Part shown: one piece after another, positions 10,206-23,300 of the stretch | Layout: the number at the start of each line of letters is the position of its first letter | Position numbering within the stretch: position 1 is the stretch's first letter | Assembly: GCA_030704615.1 (NCBI GenBank) | Contig: CM060731.1 | Coordinates: 57,764,756-57,828,755, forward strand | Direction of reading: 5' to 3' | Origin: Takakia lepidozioides | Taxonomy: Eukaryota > Streptophyta > Takakiopsida > Takakiales > Takakiaceae | Length of the DNA: 64,000 nucleotides | Position numbers and translations under genes: made by a program | The notes under the pieces: generated by a model | What the model was told of the DNA's origin: nothing | The model's database searches: none | The model's input: the letters and a program-made list of their open reading frames with translations, nothing else

Positions 10206-13200
10206 ATGGGGCCGAGGAGGGTGGCGTGCAGCCTGCTGTGCCTAGCATTCTTGCACCAGACTGCGGGCCTTCGAATCACGGTGTTTGTCAAGGAGTGTGT
10301 TTCTGAGGAAGTGAATTTCGATGGGGACATGGTGTCTGGCAACTTTGTAGTTCTGGATAATGGCAATAATTGGGGTGGCATTGAGCTTGTGGTGAGTTCC
10401 TCTTCTTGTCGACTCATTTTTCTGCAACCTTCTGGAATAGTTTCCATTAAATCCATCCTTTTGAGTCCGCGGATACTGTGATGTCGTTGATCTATCTTGT
10501 ATCACAATGGCATTTGGATGGTGGATCGTCGTGTCCCCGAAGGACTTCCGGAGGGACCGATCTTGGCAATCAGGGTAACTGGAGGGACAGATCTTTGAGC
10601 TTTGATGTAGCTTTGCAGCAAACAACTTCATAAGAACACTGGGAGCAAATGCATTCTCCTGTACCTACGGTTTTTCACTTCCTCGACACATCACACTGCA
10701 GACTGAGAGTGGTGAAAGTGAGGGATCCTGGAAAATTTCCAATCTGTAGGAGATTTTTGAGGAGGAACTGGTGCTATTTCTTGACAAATTTCATATTGGA
10801 TCATTTGATAAAATAAAATGATTCGTTTCTCAATTCTCACTTCTGCCCATACACTGTCAGGCATATTCATTGCATACTTATTTGTTCAAGTCTACTAGGA
10901 TAGGACGTTTATCTTCACACACTTGCAATTTGGCTACCTGTCATTTTGCAATTGTTGAATTGAAATTTGTCCTTTTATGCATTCTCTAGCAATCCAAGTC
11001 ATACATAGAACCGTCACAACTCAGTGTTAACAGGTGTAAGATATTTGTAGGTGACAGGTCCTTCAGGTCAGAAGGTGGTTACAACATCTTCCCTCGCTGG
11101 TGAAAAGTTTGAATTTCAAGCGCAGCAGAAGGGGTTGTATAATTTCTGCTTTTACAATCCGTCGGCAGCCCCTGAGCAAGTTATTTTCTACATTCACGTT
11201 GGGCACATACCAGGCATTGAGGATCTGGCCAAAGATGGTAATAGTATCATGATCTTTTTTATCTTAGAAGGGTACGGGATGGGATAAGGAAGGGGGGAAG
11301 ACAGAGGGAGACGGAAAGTTTGGAGCTGTGTCAGCTTTTGCAAACACAGGATTTATCACACATCTCAATTAGAATGGGGTTCATATGGCGTGGGCACGGT
11401 CTTGATTGGCTGCAAAGATAGAGAGGGTTTGGGTCTATTATGTAAGTTTCAGTTCCTGAGATGTCAGGAATTTTGCGACTCTTGACCACTGTAGTTCCAA
11501 ACCAATAGCATTGAATACATCATGAGATATAACGTCATCACAGCCTCAATTTGGCATTAGCAAGCATACCTTAAGCTTTCAATAGAAGACGACACATTGT
11601 CATGCCTTTGAGGGTATTGCAGAAGAGTTTGGTTGTGCTGTTGTGTGAAATTGATCGACGTTGTGAAGTCTGATGTGTGGTTTTGCCCATTAGGGCTGAC
11701 TCAACAAGAGGCTACAGTGACTCAATGCTGCTGTTTTTGTAGACCGCCCCTGTATATGGAGGGCCCTTATCTCATAGGGGTAGGTCAACATGCGAGGGCA
11801 TTGACATCCATCTACATTTTTGCAAGATTGTCTTGACTGGTGTTCTATTGTTGTTGTTGAGTCACAGAAAACTTGAAGCCTGTGAGTGTGAGGATTGCGC
11901 AGCTGCGAGAAGCTCTTGAGGGCGTTTCTGCTGAGCAGCAATACTTGAAAGCCCGAGATTTACGCCAGCGTTTCAGTAAGTTCCTCTCCCATATCTAGTA
12001 TCCTAGGTTGTCTTGTGATGCATGGTATGTACGAAGTGATCAGTCCTGATGTGATCTGCCAGCAAGCCCATGGCCCCCTCCTGTAAACTGTGGTGCACCG
12101 GTTTAGGTCTTAACTTGGACTGGTCCAACATCTGTTTGAGTTATATTGTAATGGTTCTGTATGGAGTTGTTAGTCTGTGCTTACATAGATGAATTTGAAC
12201 CTTGGGAGACTGGTCCATGGAGAGAGACACAGACAGATGCTCAATTACATATATCTTCGGGTGCTCTCTGTAAAGGATCCTCCAGAGCTCATGGTGGCTT
12301 TCAATGTGTGAAACTAAAGAGTTATAATTTCATATCACACCAAGGATTGAAACTTACTGGCTGTAGTAAGTGGTTGATTCAGTAGTTCCGAGATATAGTA
12401 TCAGCGGCATTGCAACTGTACGTCTACTACTGCAGTTGGGGGTTGGTGCACTGCGCGTGTGCGGCACTCAGGGTGGTTGATCTGGATACAAGATGTCTAA
12501 CACCCCACCCGTTTACACTACCAATTTGTATGGAATTAGCACAACCTGGCAATCAAATTCTTGGTTGAAATCATCAACTGTATACGGTAGTTGTTGTATG
12601 CACTGGCATTGACACATGCTAGAGAGAATGAACCAGGTACTGCTGCATTAGGCCTGAGGATGTGACACTTTGCTGTGATTGCATCGTTCGGCACATTGCA
12701 GAGCAGAAAGGGCAGAGAGGGAGAGAGAAAAATGTCGTGAGACGTCGTTTGCCGTAGCCTTGTGGCCATTGACCCCGCGCCCAGGTTGAGCGGAACAGAA
12801 ACGGACAGAACCTACCTTTGTCAGGGGCTGACGCCGGTAGTAATACTAACCTTGGAATAAACAATTGATCCGGGTTTTCCAGATACTTCTAGAAATCCTT
12901 TAGACACGCATCAACCTGCTGTGTGTGGTTTGCCCAATAACTAGGCCCCCAAAGGGCCTGGGCTTTTGGCTCAGCAGAGAGGGAGAAGAGAGAGATTGTT
13001 CTCATAAGACGTTGTTTGCCGTAGCCTTGTGGCCATTGACCCCGCGCCCAGTTTGAGCGGAAACAAAAGGGACAGAACCTACCTCTGTCAGGGGCTGACG
13101 TTGGTAGACAGAGAGAGAGAGAATGTACTCATAAGACGTTGTTTGCCGTAGAGAGAGAGAGAGAGAGAGAGAGAGAGTGTGTGTTCTTACTAGTCAACGA

Positions 13201-13434
13201 CTTGGCAGGAGAGATGGAGAGTAGCATCTTCACGTGTTTGGTGATTCATGCATGTTTTCAGCCTTCTTTGCTAATTAGTGCTTTGAATACTATGTGGCAG
13301 CAAACGAGAGCACCCACAAGCGGTTGATAGCCTATACAGTTGGTGAGTACTGTTGCCTGGTTGGAGTTAGTATTGGTCAAGTCTACCTCATTCGTCGGCT
13401 CTTCAGTAAGTCGATTGGATACAGCAAAGTGTAG
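10206..13434 (+). CDS. p24 (EMP24/GP25L/GOLD) cargo receptor, beta-type
   Basis: Four exons, 10206-10391, 11051-11237, 11868-11975 and 13301-13434, join in phase to a 204-residue protein, the usual p24 length. p24 proteins cycle between ER and Golgi, linking cargo to COPII and COPI vesicles. Seen in order: a cleavable signal peptide (LLCLAFLHQTAG), a GOLD domain with the paired cysteines of KECVSEEV and YNFCFYN, a coiled coil (PVSVRIAQLREALEGVSAEQ), one membrane span (YTVGEYCCLVGVSIGQVYLI) and a short cytosolic tail RRLFSKSIGYSKV. The RRLFSKS tail resembles plant p24-beta members. Exon 4 reads through an internal GTGAGT that could act as a cryptic donor. The last intron carries three stacked LINE 3' ends, but all four exons are intact. 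Confidence 0.9.
12730..13150 (-). mobile_element. Three stacked, heavily 5'-truncated LINE 3' ends
   Basis: In the last intron of the p24 gene, three pieces of the same LINE 3' end follow one another: about 12,732-12,976, 13,000-13,107 and 13,123-13,150. Each starts (on the plus strand) with CATAAGACGTTGTTTGCCGT or a close variant and runs into the part seen in the larger copies at 23.4 and 33.4 kb. Every junction between pieces is a GA-rich tract (GAGAGA runs). All point to the minus strand. This looks like repeated insertion into one (GA)n.(CT)n tract, or tandem breakdown of it. Confidence 0.8.
13151..13176. repeat. (GA)n microsatellite
   Basis: An uninterrupted GA run directly follows the smallest LINE tail. 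It marks the 5' junction of that insertion. Confidence 0.9.
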
Positions 13435-16400
13435 GCCTCAGGCTGTCCACCCTCCAAAGATGTACACTGGCCATGGGCACCAATTTTGTATTGAAAAGCC
13501 TCTTTGCATTGCGACTTAATAAGCAACATGTGGTCACTGATTGGAAGAAAAAGTTGAGCTATCCTACTATACTACTTTGGACATCATATATGCTTCATGT
13601 TAGGAGCTCCAAGTGCAAAGAGAGACAAATGGTGGTTCCTCCCTCACACAACAAACAGAAAGAAGAGATCGGGGAAAGGGAGCTAAGCATGGCTTACTTT
13701 CTGGGTTCGCAGTGACCTGTGGTGTACATGAAGGAGTACACCAAAGGGCCTTTTCAATTTGGGCACAAGTTGGTGGTGGGCTCTCACCACACAAAAATGG
13801 CAGAGAGCTGAGAGAGAACGGTCTACTGTCTACTCTGAGTTTCCAATCAGCCAAATTTGTTAAAGAGTACATTAAGGGCCTGCACAAGCTGGTGCGAGAC
13901 TGTAGGCTGCTCCATTCTCATTGCCAAAAGGGTGCTTGTACAGCCTTGGATAATGGGTCACTCGTAAAGCCATACAGCACCGGAAAGCTCCTCCAACTCC
14001 CATTTCACTTTGATTCCTCTCCCTACCTTCATACACTGGCCAATCTGAAAAAGCAACTCTGAATGTTTCTCACCTCTCTACTTAGTCTCTCAATCCATGG
14101 CCCCCACAAAGCCTGCAAACAGCCACACAACACAGCTCCCAAAGTCCCAAAAAGAGGAGGACCTACAGAAAGGCGACGAGATATCTATTGCTATGGACGA
14201 GAAAGTACTGCGCGTTCAGCAGTCGTCCACCTCCAGCCCACGATTATGGACTCCGCGGACCGCAATTTTACTTGTTGGTAGGGTTATTTTTAAGGGACGG
14301 TGGGAGTATATACCACGTGGCCATCCCGCCACGTAGCATTCTTTTTTGCTTTTGCCGTATCTCCTTACATCATCCATCCTCTGCTGCGGGGCCACGTGTG
14401 ACGGTGCCTTACTGGATGAGGCTCCCTCAACCCCATGCACATAAAGTCCATCCAATCGCTGGGCTGCGGATGTCGTACATCGCTGGATTTAGGGATCCAC
14501 TCCTCATCCACTTTTACGCTTTCCCCGACCAACGTGGAGCAATTTGGTAAGCCCGCCCCACGCGCGGGGCCACGTACACCCCCCGGCATGTGAGCGTGTG
14601 TTATTATCCAACCCGGGATCTGTGGAGCTCCGTTCCCGGAGCTCAAAACCCGTACTGCTCACGACTAGCCATAACGGTCTCTCATCCCCGTTAACTGAAT
14701 TCCGCACCGAACCCGGTAACCCGCCGTTACTCCATAGCTTATTTAGCACCAATACCTCCTTTAAAAAGCGGTTATTTATTAAGTAAATGGTGGGTTAGGT
14801 GTGGTCTATCTGTTCATATCCATCCACTTTTCATCCTTGTGCAACCGGCTTCACATCCATCTCCTCACACCGGCTACCTCAGTCGGAATAGTCAGTAGGT
14901 AGTCGATTCTGTGCTTTCTAGGTCTCTTACTTGGCAGAATCATTGCCCTTTTAGTGGACGATTGCATTCGGATTCGACTTCCTACCGACACATTACGCAA
15001 TGTAATGGGCCGGGTGGACTACATTCTGCCGGGTTCGCCTGCCTGATTCAAAAATGTGTCTAGTTTCCGGGGGGGGGCTTACGAGGCATAATGTCATCTA
15101 CCGGCCCATTCCATATTCTGTAATCCCCCAAACATCTGTGAATTGTCTTATTTCAAAGGTATCAGACATGATATGCATTTTCTTTTCTTTTTTTTTAGAT
15201 AAGAGGGACGGAGGCCTCAAAACTTTATAGATAAGGACGTGAAGTCCGAGAAATACAAGAGGAAAAAATCAGCTCGAATGAAGTGCCATGGAGGCTGATC
15301 TATGTGTCTTATTTTAAAACGGGTGAGATAATTGTTTTTGTTTTTAAATTTGGTAAACAACCGCCAGTCCGCAAATAGTGTGTAGGTGGCAATTATGTAT
15401 AATTAATGTTTAGTAGTTGGATAAATGAGAGGATTAAATAGGCATAATTAGATGAGGTGGTTATTAGAGAGAGGTTGGTTAATTAGAGTGGTGAGCGCGG
15501 GTGAGTTAAGTTAGAAAGGTGAAAGCAGAGTTGGCGGTGCGGGGGAGGGAAGAGAATACCGGCGAAGAGACGCCTGAAAAGGCGCCATGCATGAAAGCCC
15601 GGAGATGCAGGGGGGGAGAGGTCCTTCCGAGGACAGTTAACACGCTTGGCCTCCCTGCCACCATCGTCCCTTTCTCCTCCGCCAACTTGGATCTGTGCCC
15701 CCTTGCACGCGCTGCATTTTGAAGACGGGATTGGAGAAGGGAATTTGTGGTCTGTAGGGTTGAGGTTGTGTTCTGTTCTGTTCTGGTAAGAATTTTTCTG
15801 TTACCGCTTTTGATTTAGGCCTAGTGGCCTTCTTATGTAGTCCCTCTCTCATCTTTTTCTTGAACCGTCATCCCTTGTAATTGGGAGAGGGTTTGAGACT
15901 GGTGTGTGGTGTTGGCCTACAGTTTCATGTTTCTTTCAAATAGCTGTTGGTTTTGCTTCTAATTTCGAATCCCTTTTCTTCTTTTTAACCTCGATACCTT
16001 GGAATGGAAGCGGCGCTGCAGAACTTGTTTCAGCGTAACCTCTTATGTTGAATTCAATCATTTGTTTTTTTTGCACCCGCTCATTCTATCTCTCTTTTCC
16101 GGGAATCTGTTTTATTAGTCTAGATATAGCGCGCGGAGAAGAGAGTTGCCAAGATTTGGTTATATTCCTCTTGGAGAAGAGAAGAGAGTTGCAAAGCATT
16201 GGTTCGTATTCCTCTGGTATGCGTCCTCGTCTGGTTGTCATTTAATAAGTATTATTTTGTGATAGTGCGTCTCACCTTCGCTCACATCTATCTCATCCTT
16301 TCTGCTGGATTCTCTATGTGCGTTAAGGTTTGAATTTGCTTCCGAATTTCCCGAATTTGTTCAATTGTTGTCTTGATTTGTACCGTCATGTCCTAAGTAT

Positions 16401-17213
16401 CCTTCGGAGTGTCCTTTACAGAGTTGCTACCTTCTATTCTTCACAAACTCTGAGCACAGACTTGTCATGTGTAATTTTTCTCTTTAGCAGCATTGAAAGA
16501 TTTTGTTGGTGCATTCATGGTCTCCCACTGGAAGGGAAAGAAATTGGGGTCTGTTTGTGAAAGCGTTGGTTTTTCTTGGTCCGATTGGCTTTCTTCAGTT
16601 TTTCTATATCTTACGGTTTAAGAAGTCACTCAAGGACGTTAATTGAATCGTTGGTTTCGCTTGGTCGTATTCTAGTCCGCAATGATCTTCTGGAGCATTT
16701 CTGTTCAATCTGGAGGCTTGCTGAAAGCATAGATGCTTTCTATTTGCAGTGGTCAATATGACAACTAGGCTCTTGGTTCTTGCATGTTCAGGACATGATT
16801 CTCAGTGGTATAGCCTGGACTTTAATGACGCATCTCTCATAGCTTGCTATAACGCCTGGTATTAATGCGAGGACCTCCTCGTTTGCTATCATTCCTCTAA
16901 ATCTGCCAACGTTCACCTGGCGACTAGCATAACAACGTTGGCAGATCTGCAGGTTCTGTTTTCCTATGTCGAAGCGTGCATCAAGCTTCCCTCGATTATC
17001 CATTTCATATCAAGTTAGATTACCTCGTCTCATGTGGACTAGGCGCGTATTCTATTGGCAGATTGATACTGTGCCTTCTTAGATCTTCATCCTTATTAGT
17101 TTCAAGGTGCATTACACCAGTAATCCACCCTGTAAACATGTACAGCGCTTCATTATGTATTCCTCACTTCACTGTTGTCCTGATTGGGATGTCACAGAAG
17201 CAAGAGGGTCAAA
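13435..17213. other. Intergenic; includes probable promoter and 5' leader of the serine-rich gene
   Basis: No coding region with support. Between 14,310 and 14,590 several ACGT palindromes occur (CCACGTGG, GCCACGTAG, GGCCACGTGTG, GGCCACGTAC), the core recognised by plant bZIP/bHLH factors. From about 15,500 the DNA has the CT-rich look of a leader with non-coding exons, and an acceptor CACAG at about 17,197 leads into the coding exon at 17,214. Upstream exon borders cannot be fixed. Confidence 0.35.
14310..14590. promoter_or_regulatory. Cluster of G-box-like ACGT motifs
   Basis: Four CACGTG/CACGTA-type motifs lie within 280 bp: CCACGTGG near 14,314, CCACGTAG near 14,330, CCACGTGT near 14,391 and CCACGTAC near 14,569. 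In plants these are binding sites for bZIP and bHLH factors. The cluster lies about 900 bp after the p24 gene and 2.6 kb before the serine-rich gene start, so its target is uncertain. Confidence 0.3.
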
Positions 17214-18060
17214 ATGCATGCTTCCAATCTGCTCAAGGGAGTCTTGGAGCCCCGATCACTGAACTCCACCTCTCCTAAGAAGCAATCCATGAACGCTCCT
17301 CGAAGGGATCCTCGGAGGGATAACCCTGCTGTCAGGGGGAAACGCGCTTCTTCACCTGATAACGCTCTTCCAGCCGCAACCATAGCATCGAAAAAGTCGT
17401 CACCGTCACCTGCCAAGATGGCATGTCTTTGCGCCCCAACCAAACATGCAGGTTCCTTTCGCTGCCGCCTACATCGTCTAAGCCAGCAGCACTGGGGCGG
17501 ACGCCCCTTGGCCTCAACTTCGTCTTCAAATGCAGCAAGTTCCTCGGCCCTGCCTGGCCTTGAGAGTGTCGGAAACTCGGTCGTAAGGGAGATTACTGTG
17601 AAACGTCACCCCGCACCCCCTTCCAACTTCTTGTCCAGAAATCAGGTAGCCAGGCCTAGCAGGCTAAGGATGGTGGTGGTTGCTGCTCAAACCGAGGAAG
17701 TACTGGCATTGGCTGAAGACGGAGCGGCGCCTTTGATTAACGAGTAAGTTCTTAAGATCTAGCCTCATTGGGGGACGTTTACTTGTCTGACATAGTTTAG
17801 AACTGTAATGTTGTCGATATTTCAAGGCACTAGGCTCTGAATCTGAAAGGATTGGAAACTACTCACCAGCCTGTCCCAAACAATGAAGAAATGATTCCAA
17901 GTGCTATTTTAGACAGTACCTGGTTGACTAAGAACAAATTGTTTTGTGCTGCAGCGGGAGTGTGAAGTATATGAAGGTGGCTGCCAGCTATGGGGCTACA
18001 ACTACCTCTGCAAAGGAGTCAGGAGCCATGGCTTTAAGAGTCATGAAAAACACCACATGA
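17214..18060 (+). CDS. Plant serine-rich protein-like (CLCxPTxHxGSFRC family)
   Basis: Two exons, 17214-17743 and 17955-18060, join in phase (AACGA/CGGGAG) to a 211-residue protein. The hallmark is the Cys/His box CLCAPTKHAGSFRCRLHR at about residues 70-87; a near-identical box (CLCSPTTHPGSFRC) defines a family of small plant serine-rich proteins of similar length. Around it the chain is rich in Ser, Pro and basic residues and mostly without predicted fold; a hydrophobic/acidic segment MVVVAAQTEEVLALAEDG precedes the splice. The biochemical role of the family is not known to me. The upstream in-frame ATG at 17184 lies before a good acceptor (GTCACAG), so the ATG at 17214 is preferred. Confidence 0.75.
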
Positions 18061-20311
18061 CAAGCAGCATCAGATGCCTCATCAATCACCAAATCCTGTT
18101 TGTGCCTCATGGATAGTATGGAGGTGTTTGATATCAATCCACCCTTGCATCATGTGAGACCTGTATAATTATCACAGAATACAGTCCTGGTAAAGAGGGG
18201 GCTTGTCAACTCAGTAGACAGGAGTCAGTTCAAAAATTTTGTAGCATTTTGTCAAACAAGTGGTGTGTACTTCCTTGACTAATCTAGCACGACGATATTT
18301 CCTCGACAAGTAGATGCAGAAGAGCAGTGTGGAGAAGTTTGTTTGCATTCCTGAAAAGCGGCTGTAGATTTAGGCAACTGGTTATTTTGTACTCTACTGT
18401 CCTATCTCTGGACACCAAAACCAAATTGTAATAAACAGTTCAGCAACGTTCCTGCTGTTCCAGGCACATAAACTTCTATGCTTTGAAGTTTTGCAGGTCT
18501 CATGAATTTTGCTTGGAGCTTTGCTTGGAGCTTTAATATTTCAAGTTGGAAGCATTATGGGTATGCAAATGGTCAACGTTCTGATCCATCCTGACCTCTT
18601 AGGCAATTTCACATGGGGAAGAAGTTATCAGGTGTTTGTGTAGGTGTGTTTGTACATAGTCTGCTCTTTTCAAATGATATGGTGTTAGCGTGTATGGGTT
18701 GATTCAGTTTCGGGTCTTCACAGGGATAATCGTACCATCCATTGAAACTGACGATGTTTGCCTCCATGTTTCTAGCATTTATCGGTTACTTCTAAGCTCC
18801 GAAGCTTCTTAGCTCCGAAGTCAAGACCGTTGCCTTTTGGTCCTTAAACTTGAGTTGCACAAAGAACAAGGATGTGATCTGCACTTAAGAGTGATTCCCT
18901 CCAAAGAGCGCGATGGCATCATGTACGAAGACAATTTACTCAATGTTTCTCTCTATCCTGCACTGTACTCTTTCCTCTCTCACCCTCTACTCTACATGCC
19001 CTCCCACTTTGAATACTTTATTGCATGATGTGGATAGGTTCTCTTTTACTCTTGATCGTTTGTCACTATCTATGTTACCAGCCAGGGTCAGGGATCACCT
19101 ATGACAATGCAAGCTAATCAAGTCAATCAAGTCAAATCAAGTCACATTTCACCTGGATATGCTGTTCATTGTAAGATAGCATACTTTTGTGGAGGTGCTC
19201 AATATACCCTCCAGTATCTTTCTGCAAATTTCAGTGAAAAAGCATACGGAAAATGTGTAGTATTTCAGTAAGCTATGGATAGGAGTGTGGAGTCAAGAGT
19301 GCACCAATGTGTAGTATTTCAGTTAGCTATGGATAGGAGTGTGGAGTCAAGAGTGCACCTTGCTCAAGATGCACCGACTGCTCCTTCCAATGATGGGGGC
19401 TGAGAAGCCTGCGGACTTTCATTCACAGAGTACCTTTCTTAGGTGATCAACTAGGAGTGTCGTGGATTAGTATTCACGAGTGTGTGAGGAGTACGGATGG
19501 AAACTTCTAGTACCATCTCGTGAGTACACCAAGTTGAATAGGAAGTATTGTGATGCTTCGAGCTTACTAACATGACCAGATCAAGTGACCGATTTGATCA
19601 CAGCTATTTCAGAACTTACTGCAAATGCACATGTCTGGCAGGAGGTAAGATGCTTGAAATGTGCACACTGCAAATTGCTCACAAACTTCATACATGTAGA
19701 AAAAATGGCACACATATTGCCCTGCTAGAAACTTACCCCCTTGCACGATGGTGGAAACCCTTTAGGCTGAGATACTCCTATTTTGTTTTGACGAACAAAC
19801 ATTACCCACAATCTCCAAAACTGTCCATCCACATACAACCCTCCAAAATGGGAGTAGGAAATGGTGGTCTGGTCATCAGGACCTGACACGTTCAACAAAA
19901 CGTCCCTTGTTCCCTAGAGTGCTCCTGAACTTTCAATGGATAAGGACAGGAGGATTGCAAAAAATCACTACGTCAGAGAAACACACTTAAAATGTTCTCT
20001 TTAACCAAAAGAGCTCTACTCTTACCTGTGGATGTCAAAGCTTGTGGCGGCGTCACCACCCTACTGTGGTAATTTAAACATGGAGGATCCAACAAGTCAC
20101 AGCCAAGTAGCAAGTGCTGGCGTGTACCTCAAACCGATCCTTGGGTCTACCACCACAAAGTTGCAGCAACGAGCGCGTTCAACAGTAATATAGGTCAAAC
20201 ATTAGTGTACATGTCCCCACCAATTTATACCAATTCTGGATGCCACACCAAAACCTTTTGCATTGAAGACTTTTGAACATGGGTTTTATTGACGTGTAAC
20301 AAAATTAGTTC
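18061..20311. other. Intergenic region between two convergent genes
   Basis: Contains the 3' flanks of the serine-rich gene (plus) and the Rpn1 gene (minus). Apart from the 54-bp tandem duplication at 19,252-19,359 and a short AATCAAGTC-type repeat near 19,115-19,143, nothing is recognised. Confidence 0.4.
19252..19359 (+). repeat. Tandem duplication, 54-bp unit, two copies
   Basis: AATGTGTAGTATTTCAG starts at 19,252 and again at 19,306. The two copies are nearly identical (AGTAAGC versus AGTTAGC), so the duplication looks recent. Confidence 0.85.
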
Positions 20312-23300
20312 CTAATTACTCAGATGGTCCTGCTGGTAATCTGGATTTAGCTTAAGAATAACAAAGCCTTCTAACACTGATGACAAAGGAATGTACCTGC
20401 CATCACAACCACTTCATCATGTCAGCGATCGCCATACCCATCATCTAAGCCATGTTACAACAAAGTAACAATTAACAGGGGATCATTCACAACTAACCAA
20501 CCAAGGAAGTCACAGAATCAGTACATATCCCCAAGTACGTAGTAATATGAGAGTTAGCAAAAGCTCACTTCTCAGTGGCAAGCTCAGCTCGGTCACCGGT
20601 AGCCAGAAGAACAGGTGTGGTGTGCGTCTGGAACCCAGTGATGGTCTTGGGCCGGCCAGCCTGCCCCACTACGTCCACAGCTTGGCCAACACGCACCGGC
20701 ACAGACAGAGGCTTCAAGTTCACATCTAGTGTTATCAGCATCCGTGGCTGCCATCGCACAACCATAACACAACCAATATTAGCCAACTACACTTTGAAGA
20801 CTGAATTTGAGACCCAATGAAATCGAGGAGAAAGATGAACCAAGAAAACCAATGGCTGTAGCCTTATGGGCATGGGGAGACAGTTACAAGAGGGAAGATA
20901 GTAATGTAAGATTTGTGGAGGAGCAAAGCACATGGTCGTTACATTCAGTTTTGCCTATGGCTACTGGAAAGCCATATGATATCCTAAGAAGAGATCCAAA
21001 AGCAACTAATGCAACATTTCTAAAGCACATGATAACTAGAGGTTGGAATGACTAACAAAAGTACCTGCATAGCCAAAACAAGGAAATATAAAACATAGTG
21101 AAACTTTCCCAAAATAATGGACTTCATGTCCAGGCTCCCGTGCAAAAATGTCATCAAACCTGCCAGCGCCACACTGCACCGAAAATCTTGTGTTACATCA
21201 CCAACCCAAGAATAAAACAAATGATGCTGACAGAAAATGCTTCAATTACTAGAGAATTTTTCCCCTTTTTGGAGCTAGTGCCTACTGCCTTGAGGTGGAA
21301 CCTATATCACAGCCACATATGTTGCAACCAAGTACCATGCAGCTGGGAGGGCAAAGAAATGTCTGACATCAGCCACAGTTCGACTTGAACCGAGGACAAC
21401 CCAAGCACCTAAAAGAAACGCAGTCTGTTGAGCTGCAGGTCTGGTATGCTGAAAATGTCACAATTTTGCACCTTACATGAGCACAGGACGCTTTTCTGGG
21501 ATGCCTTCATTTAGCACTCACAGAGTACTACGTAGGGTTAAGAGTTCCACCTTGGTATATCTTCCCAGTAAAACTTTAAGAAAGAGAGACAAACACCAGG
21601 TTCATATGACATCCAAGCATGTTGACAGAAAAGGAAAATGAAGTGCAATAGTTCTGTCAGTTCTTCATGTCGTACGACCTATTCTTCCACTTCAGTGTTG
21701 GTCATGGATGCCTTGAACATACTTAGACAGCAAGAAGCGGTCCGAATGATAGGGGTTGAGAGTCAGCAATCCCTTTCCCATGTGGACCAACCCCTGAGCG
21801 ATTCTTACCTGCATAACATACAAATGTGCTCAAATTAAAAGCAGAGACAAAAGAAAGGAGAAAAAAAGAACAAAAAAATTTCCTAGCTCTGGGACACAGC
21901 AACAAAAACAGAAAACCAAAAGAGCCCATAAACCCCTAGATGCTTGAAGATGGAGGTGCCTCACACAGATAACCTGCTAAGAACTTCTGGTCCACTGATA
22001 GAAGGACCTCCGCCAAAGCCGAAGAATCTTGGCAGAGACACCAGTGTGCTCCCCTAATTTGTAGTAACTAGGGCCTGAGAGAAAAACATGATCCTCCACA
22101 GGCACTATATTTGAAGATGAATGTCTCAATCCATAGTGTGAGAACTCTCAAGTTGCCCAATGCCCTTATGAGGATATGTCAAGAGATACAAAGGCATGAT
22201 ACTCACTATTCAGTGTGAGCTTTAACACTGGCCCCAATGGGTAATGAAATAGCTTCTGAGATCCTCTCAGAACAGCCTATTCCTGTCCTGTAACAGCTGG
22301 GTGGATGAAAAGTTGTCTGCCTCCATATGAGGAACACACCATCAGACATTGCATGCCATGGCGATACACTTCATACTGGAACGTACAGGGTTGATTCCAG
22401 CCCTGCTACCATAGCTGTTTAAAAGGAAAACAACCCAACGGAGCAAAGAGAGGGATAATGCAGCTGGAGTAAAGAACACATTCGGACAACTAGCTTACAC
22501 AGAAAAGAAGGCTAGGGTCCTTGTAGTAGTAGCTAGACAGATTGCGAAGCATGCCAGCGATCCGAGCATTGTTGGTTCCTGCTCCAATTAAGCCCAATGA
22601 TACAGTAGCTGCCTGTAATCAACAAGGTACACAGTCAGGCACAGGTTTTTGCAGGCAGGATTAAGGTCACCCAACAGTTCTATATTTCTGCCTATACATT
22701 GGGGTCTACGCAATTCAAGCATCTTACTACAGGCAGGACTGGTTCCCTCCAGATCTTGTCATTCTGCAGGCAACCTAAAATGGAATATCAAGTGATCCCC
22801 TTACAATTGGGTTGATGCACAAGGGCAACCTGTGACATAGGCCTAAAAACAGTATCATGCACGACCAAGGAAACGTGTCCCTACCACTGGGCAATCAATC
22901 AAGTAGAATTTTGATTCAGCATTTCACATTCTACCAGAAGAGAAGAGACAACAAGCTCGGAAACTGAACATGCTGTGACAACAAGACTACCCAAACAGGA
23001 GAAGCTCAAAAACATCAAAGGCAATCTTGAAATCACAAGCACTAGAAGTCCTAGAATATGAAGGTATGCAAACATACCATGGCAACCTCAGAGTCACTGT
23101 CATGGGTCAATCGGCTCAGCGTATCCATTACACTTATCTGTGTACACCATTCCATACCACACACAATCAAACCAGGCTCTACACAAATGTGAACATTTAG
23201 GCTGAACTGTGATGCGAATTCACCGTCAGTGCCAGTCTCTAGACAAAGCCCATTCACACCCTAAAATTCTGGATTGCAAAAGTGCATGTTTCAGAAGTTT

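Noticed and set aside
10124-10631. Minus-strand frames of 110-129 codons over the p24 first exon
   Set aside because: Antisense to a well supported exon and without motifs.
13139-13327. Frame starting with an Arg-Glu run
   Set aside because: Translation of the (GA)n microsatellite beside a LINE tail.
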